Origin: Atribacterota bacterium
Lineage (GTDB): Bacteria; Atribacterota; Phoenicimicrobiia; Phoenicimicrobiales; Stramentimicrobiaceae
Assembly: GCA_028717805.1 (NCBI GenBank)
Contig: JAQUNC010000010.1
Span: 1 to 54,554 of the forward strand
Direction of reading: 5' to 3'
Length of the DNA stretch: 54,554 nt
Part shown: positions 1 through 9,852 of the stretch, in pieces
Layout: each line of letters starts with the position of its first letter
Position numbering within the stretch: the stretch's first letter is position 1
The notes under the pieces: generated by a model
What the model saw: only the letters and a program-made list of their open reading frames with translations
Databases searched by the model: none
What the model was told of the DNA's origin: nothing
Program-made: the position numbers and the translations under genes

Positions 1-321
1 TAATGGATGTCCCTCTTCAACACAGTTGCTCCGAAATTTGGCCAGCAGCCGGATAAACAGTTTCAATCCTTGTTTTAATGGATGTCCCTCTTCAACCATA
101 TCATCTCAAAAAAATACCTATATATAGTAGAGGGGTTTCAATCCTTGTTTTAATGGATGTCCCTCTTCAACATTTGATTTTGAAAGTATAGCAAAGGAAT
201 TATATCGAAGTTTCAATCCTTGTTTTAATGGATGTCCCTCTTCAACAATAATCAGGTACAGGGTAATTAGTGTTAAATATTTTGGTTTCAATCCTTGTTT
301 TAATGGATGTCCCTCTTCAAC
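1..321 (-). CRISPR. CRISPR array, type I-B repeats, truncated by window edge
   Basis: Four complete 37-bp repeats lie at 60-96, 135-171, 210-246 and 285-321, with the last 21 bp of a fifth at 1-21. On the plus strand the repeat begins GTTTCAATCC and ends CCTCTTCAAC; all copies are identical over the visible part. The four spacers (22-59, 97-134, 172-209, 247-284) are all exactly 38 bp and unrelated to each other. On the minus strand the repeat ends in GGATTGAAAC, the usual 3' end (crRNA 5' tag ATTGAAAC) of type I-B repeats. Transcription is therefore inferred to run right to left, co-directional with the cas genes, making 247-284 the leader-proximal and probably newest spacer. The array continues beyond base 1. 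Spacer targets cannot be determined here. Confidence 0.97.
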
Positions 322-488
322 GGTAATTATTAAAAAAATATATATTTATAAGGTTTCGGTAATTTTTTTGTAGGAATATTTTTTGAAAAATTAGCCTCAT
401 TTTTCAGTAAATATTGAAGATTTTCAATTTTTTTACATATTTTTTCCATTGTCAAACCTTTACAAAAAAAGGATTTCATAACTATACT
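322..488 (-). promoter_or_regulatory. CRISPR leader
   Basis: This very AT-rich 167-bp gap separates the cas4 stop from the first repeat and lies upstream of the array in the inferred transcription direction, so it is the leader. On the minus strand a TATAAA element (346-351) sits about 25 bp before the first repeat, but its -35 partner is poor. A perfect TTGACA (450-455) has no good -10 at 16-18 bp. The promoter is therefore not fixed. CGGTAATT occurs twice (321-328 and 357-364), the first copy directly at the repeat boundary. No gene is visible here. Confidence 0.7.
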
Positions 489-1103
489 CTATTTCAAACA
501 GATATTTTTATAACAACAATCAATACATCTCACTTTATAGGCAGTTGCCTTGGGGAAATATCCATTTTGAATGATAAATATCATCTCTTTTATTATATCA
601 CTTATTTTCTCAAAATCTTTATCTTTAAAGGTAATTTCTTTAAGCAGATTCTTACTTCTAACATAACAAAGGAAACCCTTTTTCACTTGACAAGCATAAT
701 TATCCATAATTAAGAGTCCATAAAGTATCGATTGTATTCTATGAGTTCTATACAATCGTTCCTGATACTCAGTAAATTTATAATCTAAAGGTGCCATTGT
801 GTCATCTTCCAGAAATAACACTTCATCTATTTCACCTTTAAGGTGATATCTTTCTGAAACTAGATATACCAGGTTTTCCCTTTTCACACACCCAATTTTT
901 CTTCTTAGATAATCTCTATTTATCTTAGCCTTTTTCTCATGTATTTTCCTACCCATCAAAACTTTAAATCTTTTCTCCTCATGTTGGAGTATATTCAAAC
1001 AATGCATAAAATAAATGAAACGTGGGCAAAACAAATATTCAATTATCTCAGAAGGAGTAAGAAAAATTTGTTCTTTAGTTTCTAAAGATATCTTTTCTTC
1101 CAT
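489..1103 (-). CDS. cas4: CRISPR-associated exonuclease Cas4
   Basis: Cas4 is a RecB-family nuclease with a 4Fe-4S cluster that trims prespacers and helps select the PAM side during spacer acquisition with Cas1-Cas2. The 204-aa protein has the N-terminal cluster cysteine in CPRF (C26) and a C-terminal cysteine group (C193, C196, C197, C202). RecB nuclease residues are visible as H55, D93 in GEIDEV, D107 and K109 in LDYK, and Q124. The ATG is preceded by AGGTGAT at good spacing. It follows cas2 after 75 bp and is the last cas gene before the leader; in many I-B loci cas4 instead precedes cas1, so the position is a little unusual. Confidence 0.93.
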   Translation of the reverse strand: MEEKISLETKEQIFLTPSEIIEYLFCPRFIYFMHCLNILQHEEKRFKVLMGRKIHEKKAKINRDYLRRKIGCVKRENLVYLVSERYHLKGEIDEVLFLEDDTMAPLDYKFTEYQERLYRTHRIQSILYGLLIMDNYACQVKKGFLCYVRSKNLLKEITFKDKDFEKISDIIKEMIFIIQNGYFPKATAYKVRCIDCCYKNICLK

Positions 1104-1178
1104 TCTGATTTATCACCTGCTAAACAAGCAATTTTACTTTATCACATCATCACATTAAGATTAAGATATATTGAGATA

Positions 1179-2449
<1,271 letters not shown>

Positions 2450-2462
2450 AACCACTGCCTTC

Positions 2463-3131
2463 TTATTCTTTTAATTGCTTGATTGTGCCAAAACCACGGG
2501 AGACAGATTTGCCCAGACCAATATAATCCGGAAGATGAAAATTTACCTGAAATGTACCTAAAAATCCAATAATCGATTTACCTTTAAAGTCAATTGTAGT
2601 CTCCATTAGATTAACCTCCGCTAAAATTCTTTTTTCAACAAAATAATTAAAAGTTTTTGCAATTGACAAAATATTTTGAATTAGGATACTTTTTAACTGA
2701 TCATCTCTCTCATGGAAAGAATATTCTTTATATCTTCTGTAATTTTCTTCATTTAAGGCAAACCATGGATTAAGAAATTCATATTTTAAATATTCACCAA
2801 TTTCATTGGTAATTTCAAACAATTCTTCTTTAATGAAAATCTCTTTACTGTAAATCTGGTATTTATTATCATCTAAATTAATCCAATCGTATTGATTATA
2901 AATACTCTGTAATACTTCTACTCCTTCTGCTAAACCTAAAATCATCTTTCTTCCATTAATTTCCTTATATTGTATTCGGGGATATTGATATAAAATTTTA
3001 TTGTTTCCTAAATGATGGTGTAACAAAAGGTAACTATTAAATTTACGGGCAAAGAATCCTCTTAATTTCTCTGCCTCCCCCATTATAGGTTTATCTGATT
3101 CCATGATTAATTTCATTGTTTTTATAAGCAT
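2463..3131 (-). CDS. cas6: CRISPR repeat endoribonuclease Cas6
   Basis: Cas6 cuts the pre-crRNA within each repeat and leaves the 8-nt ATTGAAAC-type tag. The 222-aa protein has the family's C-terminal glycine-rich loop (IGLGKSVSRGFGTIK, residues 204-218) and an N-terminal histidine cluster (H38-H40) where Cas6 enzymes often carry their catalytic histidine. The catalytic assignment is inference. It sits between cas3 (12-bp gap) and cas1 (13-bp gap to the preferred ATG), whereas many I-B loci have cas6 first. No strong ribosome-binding site precedes the first Met, and Met6 is an alternative start. Confidence 0.88.
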   Translation of the reverse strand: MLIKTMKLIMESDKPIMGEAEKLRGFFARKFNSYLLLHHHLGNNKILYQYPRIQYKEINGRKMILGLAEGVEVLQSIYNQYDWINLDDNKYQIYSKEIFIKEELFEITNEIGEYLKYEFLNPWFALNEENYRRYKEYSFHERDDQLKSILIQNILSIAKTFNYFVEKRILAEVNLMETTIDFKGKSIIGFLGTFQVNFHLPDYIGLGKSVSRGFGTIKQLKE

Positions 3132-3143
3132 GTGGTTTCCAGG

Positions 3144-5705
3144 CTAAAGAATTAGCGAGCCTCCTTCAGATACCTCTTTATTTCTTTTAAAGCCAGTTTC
3201 TGGGTTGTAGTAATTTTCCTGTATAATGTCTTCTTTGGAAATTTTAGGAATATAACTAATACCTTTATTATCTATGAAATCACCTGCATATTGATAGGGT
3301 ATAGAAATTACATAATCATAAAAATCTTTTCTTATTTTTAAGAACTCGTTCTTTCTTTCCCATAGATTCTTAATTTCTTTTATTTCTTGATATCTTGTGT
3401 ATATCCTTTGAGCTTCATCGTCCAATTCCACAAAAATATCAACATTATTCCAGTCTTTCTCTTCAATAAGTTTAAACTCAGAGATTGGCTTCCTTCTTTT
3501 ATTATCTGGATTCTTATCATAAAAATATAAACTATAAAGCGACTTAGTTAAATTAGTTTCTATATTTGATTTTTCTTTTGCCTTCATAAAATAATCATTT
3601 ATTAAATCTAAAAAATCTTTTTCATATATAATTTTCTTACCATTTAATATTTCTGTCACTATATTTAATAAAACTTTATCGTAAATATTAGCATACCAAT
3701 ATTCTGAACCGCTATCTCTCATTTTCATTAAATTCACCAAATAAGTATTACCTTTGTGCAATTTTTTATTCCTATTACACCTGCCAGCTACCTGAATGAT
3801 AGAATCTAATGGTCCCAGATCCCTATAAACACATTCACAATCTATATCAACACCTGCTTCAATTAATTGTGTTGAAATTATTATAGCTTTATGATTATTT
3901 TCAAGTCTTTTTTTTATTAATTCTATTCTTTCTCTTCTTATTTTTGGAATGACATTGGACGAGAGATAATATAAATCATATTTGTAATTTCCCTTAATAA
4001 TTTTATTTATTATCAATTTCTTTTTCTCTTCTTTGTAAATAATTATTTCATTTTCTTTAAATTTGTCTCTTGAAAGAAGAGAATAAAATTCCAACGAAGA
4101 TCCTATTGTATTAAACACAAACAAATATGAATTTTGAGACCAATTAACTAGACTATTGTAAAAATTTAATACATATCGTTTATTAAGATTTACTTCTAAA
4201 CAAACACGGTTTAATTCAGGCTTACTAAAATATTTTTCATAATCTTCAACTAATTCAATGTATTCTCCATCTTGAAATATCAATGGTTTTGTAGCAGTAA
4301 TCAGAATAACCCTACAGTTATAGTATTTAGTCATTCCAATTAGAACTTCTCGAACTAGATTCCAGTATTTGACAGGTATGTTTTGGATCTCATCTAAAAG
4401 AATTATTGAATTAACTATATTGTGAAATTTTTTTAAACTACAGTTTTTATGACCTATTAATGTGTAAAATAGTTGAATGAAAGTGGTAACAATTATTTCA
4501 GATTCCCAAGATTCAATTAGTGCCAAACTTTCTTCAACATCTCTTTCTCTATCTACTCCTTCTGTTTTATAGAAAATCTCCGAAAGGTGGTGATGTTTTA
4601 ATAAATATTCATTTTCATATGCTCTAAAATCCTCAATTTGATTTAATACTTTATCAAATACAGTATAATTCTGATCAATAATACTGGTAAAAGGTAAAGA
4701 ATATATTATTCGTGGTTCATTTTTTAAATTGAGATATTTTTTTAATTTATTTCTTAGTAATAAAGCAGCTGAAAGAGAGGCCAAAGTCTTTCCAGTTCCA
4801 GTAGGTGCAGTCAAGGTATAAATTTTTTGATGTTTATTTTTAGGATCTCCTATATTTCTCAAAACTGACTTTCGAATTTCATTCCTTATGCAGTTAATAT
4901 TATTTTCGCCTTCTTCTTTAAATTCATCTTTGTTCAAATAATTTTCTACCAGATTTTCAGGAAATATTTTTCGCTCAATCTCCTTAACGCCACCTGCATA
5001 CTTTTTATCTGAATCAATCAAGACAGAATACAGTAGTAATATTATAAAATAATATTGCAATGTTTTCACATTAGCCATTCTAAAAGAATAAAAAGAAATA
5101 TCTAATTCTTTTAAAATTTCCTCAATGTCAGAAGAGTATTTTATATTTTTTTTATATTTTTCTAGATTATTAAAAATTATTTCTGAAGAAATAGGGTAAT
5201 TTATAAATAATGCATTGTATTCTTTTTTTATTTGCTTTTTATTCTGCCAGATATCTTCAAACTGTTTGCTTATATATCTAAAATCAGAGTCAAAAAGTTT
5301 CTCTACTGAAATATCATCTTCAATATCACCCAAATCCAAATGGTGCCTTTTAACTACAAAATAAGAAAATAGTGGTAAGAATTCATATGGAATAATGTTT
5401 TTTAGATTCTTAGTCCTGACATATTCATAGGCAACCTCAAACATAAATAAAGCAGAAATTAATCCATGGCGTGCTAAAAAATCATTCTTATCGCACATTC
5501 CTTTTAGTTTTTTTTGGAAAAAAGTAGTATATTTACCAAAGTCATGGGATATACCAATAAGATATGAAATATCAGCAAGAATTAACTCATCTATCTCATC
5601 TAACCTTTTTGCTTGAATAATTCTCTTGCTTCTACTCCCTACATCCTTTAAATGATCTTTCAATAATATTTTATTGGGTTCTAGATGCGAATAAAACTCT
5701 ATCAT
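3144..5705 (-). CDS. cas3: CRISPR-associated nuclease-helicase Cas3 (HD + SF2 helicase)
   Basis: Cas3 is recruited by target-bound Cascade to nick, unwind and degrade DNA. The 853-aa protein fuses both parts. The N-terminal HD nuclease shows H54-D55 in ISHDFGK, H80, the RHH at 120-122 and D231/D233. The superfamily 2 helicase has Walker A APTGTGKT (300-307), motif II DEIQ (438-441) rather than DEVH, motif III TATKP, and C-terminal motifs STQLIEAGVD and QVAGRCNR. HD and helicase motifs are all intact, so the effector looks functional. It lies 20 bp after cas5 and 12 bp before cas6. The ribosome-binding site is weak (AAGAGAAA). Confidence 0.95.
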   Translation of the reverse strand: MIEFYSHLEPNKILLKDHLKDVGSRSKRIIQAKRLDEIDELILADISYLIGISHDFGKYTTFFQKKLKGMCDKNDFLARHGLISALFMFEVAYEYVRTKNLKNIIPYEFLPLFSYFVVKRHHLDLGDIEDDISVEKLFDSDFRYISKQFEDIWQNKKQIKKEYNALFINYPISSEIIFNNLEKYKKNIKYSSDIEEILKELDISFYSFRMANVKTLQYYFIILLLYSVLIDSDKKYAGGVKEIERKIFPENLVENYLNKDEFKEEGENNINCIRNEIRKSVLRNIGDPKNKHQKIYTLTAPTGTGKTLASLSAALLLRNKLKKYLNLKNEPRIIYSLPFTSIIDQNYTVFDKVLNQIEDFRAYENEYLLKHHHLSEIFYKTEGVDRERDVEESLALIESWESEIIVTTFIQLFYTLIGHKNCSLKKFHNIVNSIILLDEIQNIPVKYWNLVREVLIGMTKYYNCRVILITATKPLIFQDGEYIELVEDYEKYFSKPELNRVCLEVNLNKRYVLNFYNSLVNWSQNSYLFVFNTIGSSLEFYSLLSRDKFKENEIIIYKEEKKKLIINKIIKGNYKYDLYYLSSNVIPKIRRERIELIKKRLENNHKAIIISTQLIEAGVDIDCECVYRDLGPLDSIIQVAGRCNRNKKLHKGNTYLVNLMKMRDSGSEYWYANIYDKVLLNIVTEILNGKKIIYEKDFLDLINDYFMKAKEKSNIETNLTKSLYSLYFYDKNPDNKRRKPISEFKLIEEKDWNNVDIFVELDDEAQRIYTRYQEIKEIKNLWERKNEFLKIRKDFYDYVISIPYQYAGDFIDNKGISYIPKISKEDIIQENYYNPETGFKRNKEVSEGGSLIL

Positions 5706-5725
5706 TTTCTCTTTTTAAACATTTC

Positions 5726-6550
5726 TTACATAAACATTATATTTTCACTTAAGTGTCTACCTTTTTCTAAATAAGTTACAGAATAACATGAAAAACCATA
5801 CTTTAGTTTGATATTGAATGGTTTACAATTAACTTCACATAAATAAACACAGGGTTCCTTAGGTATTCTACCATTATAAAAAACTGTAGGCATCTTCTCA
5901 GTTAGATATTGAAAATTATTTCCATTAAAATTTAATTCAATTTCTTTTAGTTTGCAAACGCTGTTTAACTCTATTTCTTTACTTAAACTTCTAGTTACTT
6001 TACCTTCGTCAACATACTTAATAGAAGCCAACAACTCTGATATACCAAAATAGGGAGGAAATACATAGTGATTATTTTCTAATCGTCTTTTTAAGTCAGT
6101 ATATATTCTGCTATCTGTATGGTAAAAATATATTCTATATATTATATTGTTAGTAGTATCAGGAAGTAATAATTCAATAGGGATTTGGGTACTACCTATT
6201 TTCCCTGTCATCATTTTCAAGAATAAATCATATGTTTTTCTTGGAAAGTCATCTGTAGCAAGATAGTTTACGGTTTGCATCATTTTTCTAATCTTAGATC
6301 TCATTGAAACAGTTACAAAACATTTCTTTTCATCAAATTTTTCATAATAAGTATCCTCTATAATATTTGTATGTTTTTCACTTGGGATTCCTAAAAGTCC
6401 TGCTATTAGCCCAACAATGACTGTTCTAGGAGGAAATAAATAACTTAAAGAAGAAGAATTTGTATAGTATTTTCTAAAATGTGCTATTGGACCTTTTATA
6501 TCAAAAATTAATATCCTATCTCTATCAAAAGGAAAACTACTAATTGGCAT
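5726..6550 (-). CDS. cas5: Cascade subunit Cas5 (type I-B)
   Basis: Cas5 is a RAMP-fold Cascade subunit that caps the 5' tag of the crRNA next to Cas8. The 274-aa protein has the Cas5 N-terminal pattern: an early beta strand (ILIFDIKGPIAHFRK) followed by the glycine-rich stretch around VIVGLIAGLLGIP, where Cas5 proteins typically read P-P-R-T-x-x-x-G. The ATG has AAGGGA upstream. The gene follows cas7 after 58 bp and precedes cas3 by 20 bp, the standard cas8-cas7-cas5-cas3 order of I-B effector modules. Confidence 0.92.
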   Translation of the reverse strand: MPISSFPFDRDRILIFDIKGPIAHFRKYYTNSSSLSYLFPPRTVIVGLIAGLLGIPSEKHTNIIEDTYYEKFDEKKCFVTVSMRSKIRKMMQTVNYLATDDFPRKTYDLFLKMMTGKIGSTQIPIELLLPDTTNNIIYRIYFYHTDSRIYTDLKRRLENNHYVFPPYFGISELLASIKYVDEGKVTRSLSKEIELNSVCKLKEIELNFNGNNFQYLTEKMPTVFYNGRIPKEPCVYLCEVNCKPFNIKLKYGFSCYSVTYLEKGRHLSENIMFM

Positions 6551-6608
6551 TTCTATTCCCTTCTTAATATTTTTAATTATTTAATATTCTTAACCAATTA
6601 ATAACCTT

Positions 6609-7598
6609 TTATGGATTGAGTACCATTAATTTATCTTCATTAACATTCCATCCAGTAATGCAAAAATCTCTATGTTTCCAAAAATGTATTTTATCTATCT
6701 TATAGTCATGGCCCATTATTTTTTTTGTTAAATCTGATAAATCTAATTTGTAATCATTACAAGACTTAAAATTTGCTGTATCTTCAAATTTTATTTCCTC
6801 ATTATCTATATTTACAATTTTTAAATCATCTCTTAGATCTCCTAAGAAAAACTCAGAGTTATTATATTCTATTCGAATATATAATCGTGGACATTGCCCC
6901 ATTTTACTACGTGTTGTTGCCTCCAAAGGTATGGCATTAATCATTGCCTCATCGAAAAGCTTTATATCATCATCCGTAAGATTAGTTTGAACTCCTCTTC
7001 CGGAACTGACTATTCCATGGAATGCAATTAAAGAATAACTTAAACGATAATCTTTACCCATTGCCCCTGCACTTTTTGCTGATTCTTTTTCTTCTGTTAT
7101 TTCGCCCGTTTGAAAATGTGAGGTTATTCCACTTGATTCCATAGGACCCATAACCTTATTTAAAGAATATCCCCAATTAAATTGGATAGGTCCTGTAAAC
7201 GTTACATTTCCTTTCCCTTCTTTATATCTAACATCTGGAATTATGGCTCCAAACATTCTTACATCTATAGCTTGTTCTATAAAATCTATTATTTCTTTAT
7301 CAGTAACATCTATTTTAGCTTTGTTCTCTTTTCCTAATATGATAGCAAAACTCGTTTTTGCATTGATTGGACTTCCTTTCTTGCCTTTAGGAACAAAAAT
7401 CTTTTTATTTTTATAATCAACAAAATAATCTCTTATATATCTCTTTAACCTTACATCTGAAACAAGATTAATATTTCGATTGTAATCCATTCTAGGTTTG
7501 TTCTCATCGTCTGGATCACCATTTGGATTAGATATTTTTGCATCATAAATAAAAAGTATATCACTATTGTTTTTAATAGTTTCAATTTGATTATTCAT
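6609..7598 (-). CDS. cas7: Cascade backbone subunit Cas7 (Csh2 family)
   Basis: Cas7 polymerises along the crRNA spacer to form the Cascade backbone. The 329-aa protein begins with the diagnostic Csh2/Csd2-type motif NPNGDPD (residues 24-30) followed by a region rich in charged residues and SDVRLKRYIRD. GIVSSGRG in the middle is another family hallmark. The start has GAGGAGG 10 nt upstream, located inside the end of cas8b, and the two genes are separated by only 2 bp. Translation is probably coupled. Confidence 0.95.
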   Translation of the reverse strand: MNNQIETIKNNSDILFIYDAKISNPNGDPDDENKPRMDYNRNINLVSDVRLKRYIRDYFVDYKNKKIFVPKGKKGSPINAKTSFAIILGKENKAKIDVTDKEIIDFIEQAIDVRMFGAIIPDVRYKEGKGNVTFTGPIQFNWGYSLNKVMGPMESSGITSHFQTGEITEEKESAKSAGAMGKDYRLSYSLIAFHGIVSSGRGVQTNLTDDDIKLFDEAMINAIPLEATTRSKMGQCPRLYIRIEYNNSEFFLGDLRDDLKIVNIDNEEIKFEDTANFKSCNDYKLDLSDLTKKIMGHDYKIDKIHFWKHRDFCITGWNVNEDKLMVLNP

Positions 7599-7600
7599 TT

Positions 7601-8212
7601 TTATTTATCCTCCTCATTCTTATCTAATTTAATTTTTTCTAAATGTTTTCTAGCTTCTGAATATTTATTATTTTCTGCAAAATTTTTTGCTTTATTAATT
7701 TCTATTTCTACTTCTTCCATATTCTCCCCTCTTTCTTTTTTTTGTTCAATAAGTTCTAATATTTCCCCCAATTTTTTGTAATATTTCTCTTTGCTTCTCT
7801 TCTTGATCAGATAATTTAAGAAGGCGTAACCTGACAATATATAAAACACATTTTCCTGAATAGATAATTCATAATTCTTTATACTATTATCCATTAATAA
7901 TTTAATAGCAGAATAAATTTCTTCATCATAATGTAATCTATTATATTGTTTTAATTTTTCAAGAATATCGTTTGTCAAACTATACAATTTTTCTTTCCCC
8001 ATTCCTTGAAAGTTAATTTTATTCAAAATTGGTTTATTTTTTATATCTTTTCCGCTTTGAGCATTTCCAATTTCTCCAACAAGAAAACCAATTAAAAATA
8101 AAGCTTTCTTAAATTCATTATTATATATTTCTACACTATCCCAATAATTCAGAATATCTTTTGGAATCAATCCTTCAATTTCGCGAGTGTTAACTTTATT
8201 TCTACTATGCAT
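7601..8212 (-). CDS. probable internally translated Cas11b small subunit (within cas8b)
   Basis: Inside cas8b an ATG at 8212-8210 is exactly in frame (codon 522) and is preceded by AGGAGG (8225-8220) with a 7-nt spacer, as strong as any start signal in the operon. It would give a 203-aa, helix-rich protein identical to the Cas8b C-terminus. Independent translation of Cas11 from within cas8/cas10 genes has been shown for types I-B, I-C and I-D, where it supplies the Cascade inner-belt subunit. The ribosome-binding site is seen in the sequence; the product is inference from those families. The Gly-Gly codons spelling AGGAGG could be coincidental, but the spacing argues otherwise. Confidence 0.7.
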   Translation of the reverse strand: MHSRNKVNTREIEGLIPKDILNYWDSVEIYNNEFKKALFLIGFLVGEIGNAQSGKDIKNKPILNKINFQGMGKEKLYSLTNDILEKLKQYNRLHYDEEIYSAIKLLMDNSIKNYELSIQENVFYILSGYAFLNYLIKKRSKEKYYKKLGEILELIEQKKERGENMEEVEIEINKAKNFAENNKYSEARKHLEKIKLDKNEEDK

Positions 8213-9775
8213 ATTTATACCTCCTAGTATTTTTAACTTATTAAAGAATAACAATAAAAAGTTAAATACGAGAACTTTGTTAACGAAATCTTGTTTTGTC
8301 CAGATATTATAGCCCTCTCTTTCAAATTTAATAATCCTGAGGGTTTCTAAAAATTGATCAATTAAAAAATTATATTTAATTCTTTTGTTAGAAAATATTG
8401 CGTCAATAATATGAAGATATTTTGAATAGCCAGAATAATTGCCTTTCTCTTCTCTTTTAACAGGGATGCAACTCCATATTTGTCCTAAATCTATTTTAAA
8501 TGAGTTATCGCTTTCATGATACTCATTTACTGAAATAAATAGTTCTTCTTCTACTCTTCTAATAAAATCTAATCTACTTGGGGGAATATCTTTAATTAAA
8601 TTCAATATTTTAAACTCATTACTTCCGGTAGGTTTATAATAAAATAAATAGTTTATTATAAAAGCATTTTTCTTTAAATCTCTAAATTTTAACAAATTTT
8701 TCCTAAATTCTGCAATAGAATTTATATTAGTTATAGAGTTACTTGAGAATTCAATAAATTTTGAAAATTCTTCTATATCCAAATTATCTATTTTAAAGAA
8801 AAAATTTGGAATAATATATACACTTAATCCACCTATTTTTGAATTAAGATTACTGTTAATAAAATTCTCTCCAATCATTAGATATTGATAACATTCCTTA
8901 CAAATATTATAGTTCTTTTTGAATCGACCATCTAAATTAGAAGAAAAACCAATTTTATCAGTCATATAGAACTTAAAATTCAAATTTGTGGCATTACTTG
9001 TCGTTGGTGTATTTTTATTATTACAAATAGAACAAATGCCTTTTTGATAATTATCTTTATAATCACTATGTTCATCAAAAAGTAACCCCACCTTTAATTT
9101 GTAAATTAAATCAATATAATCTTTCATTTTGCAAACAAAATTATTACCTATTTTAATTGTATAAAGAGAGACTTCATTACTATTTAAATTTATCCTATAA
9201 AGTAGATTTTTTATTATCTCTTTAGTAAAAACATCAATATGTTTTTTAATCTCTTTTTTTTCATTTGATGTTTGTATTTCATTCTCTATTTCTTTTAACT
9301 TACTGAAAGTTTCATTAGAAAAGTTTAATCTATCTGGATTAAGATAATAAAATATTTCTTTCTTGTTTTTATTTATGAATTCCTTTGTAATAAAAAAATC
9401 ATCAACAATTTTATTCAATAAATCTTTTAACTCACTATTATTTATTTTATCTCTCATCATTGGTAATGATTTTGTTAAAATATTATCTGCTCTATTACTT
9501 GTTATATTAATTGGAGGTTTATTACCTTTAAAATTATCAACCCATAAATATTCTATTCCAGAATCTTTACCCCCTGCATTCACTTGTTCAATTTCAATAT
9601 CTATTTTCTTATTCTTTGTATTGAAATTAAAAAAAACAATATACTGCTTAATTTTTCCATCTTTTTTATTATTCTTCTCTTCTAAAACTCTTAAACAAAT
9701 GCCTTTAAGGAATGTATCAAGATTTAAATCATCTTCAAGAGCATATTCCCCAATATTTCTAATTGCCTCTATCAT
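7601..9775 (-). CDS. cas8b: Cascade large subunit Cas8b (Csh1/TM1802 family)
   Basis: Cas8b is the large Cascade subunit that recognises the PAM and recruits Cas3. The 724-aa length, its place directly before csh2-type cas7, and a four-cysteine zinc-finger pattern (C248, C251, C292, C295 in CSIC and CKEC) identify the TM1802/Csh1 family. A strong GGAGGTC lies 4 nt before the ATG. The C-terminal third is helical and Lys/Glu-rich. It contains an in-frame ATG at codon 522 with its own perfect Shine-Dalgarno, listed separately as a probable Cas11. Sequence similarity in this family is low, so the assignment rests on context plus the zinc finger. Confidence 0.9.
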   Translation of the reverse strand: MIEAIRNIGEYALEDDLNLDTFLKGICLRVLEEKNNKKDGKIKQYIVFFNFNTKNKKIDIEIEQVNAGGKDSGIEYLWVDNFKGNKPPINITSNRADNILTKSLPMMRDKINNSELKDLLNKIVDDFFITKEFINKNKKEIFYYLNPDRLNFSNETFSKLKEIENEIQTSNEKKEIKKHIDVFTKEIIKNLLYRINLNSNEVSLYTIKIGNNFVCKMKDYIDLIYKLKVGLLFDEHSDYKDNYQKGICSICNNKNTPTTSNATNLNFKFYMTDKIGFSSNLDGRFKKNYNICKECYQYLMIGENFINSNLNSKIGGLSVYIIPNFFFKIDNLDIEEFSKFIEFSSNSITNINSIAEFRKNLLKFRDLKKNAFIINYLFYYKPTGSNEFKILNLIKDIPPSRLDFIRRVEEELFISVNEYHESDNSFKIDLGQIWSCIPVKREEKGNYSGYSKYLHIIDAIFSNKRIKYNFLIDQFLETLRIIKFEREGYNIWTKQDFVNKVLVFNFLLLFFNKLKILGGINMHSRNKVNTREIEGLIPKDILNYWDSVEIYNNEFKKALFLIGFLVGEIGNAQSGKDIKNKPILNKINFQGMGKEKLYSLTNDILEKLKQYNRLHYDEEIYSAIKLLMDNSIKNYELSIQENVFYILSGYAFLNYLIKKRSKEKYYKKLGEILELIEQKKERGENMEEVEIEINKAKNFAENNKYSEARKHLEKIKLDKNEEDK

Positions 9776-9852
9776 TTAAGACCTCCGTTAAAAACAAAAT
9801 ACTTCAAAAATCTGTGTTGATTTAAAGTTGAGTCCAATAAATTTTTAACAAA

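Noticed and set aside
450-455. Perfect TTGACA in the CRISPR leader as the crRNA promoter -35
   Set aside because: No acceptable -10 lies 16-18 bp downstream on the minus strand; the promoter is left undefined.
414-713. 99-aa open frame on the plus strand at the CRISPR leader/cas4
   Set aside because: It lies opposite cas4 and has no ribosome-binding site or recognisable domain; low-complexity Phe/Ile/Thr composition is expected antisense to an AT-rich gene.
7601-7720. Second internal ATG near the end of cas8b (7720) after a GGGGAG
   Set aside because: It would yield only 39 residues and the SD spacing is short; much weaker than the start at 8212.
9363-9779. 138-aa plus-strand frame opposite the start of cas8b
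   Set aside because: It is fully antisense to a confidently assigned gene, rich in Leu/Ser/Phe, and has no start signal or family match.
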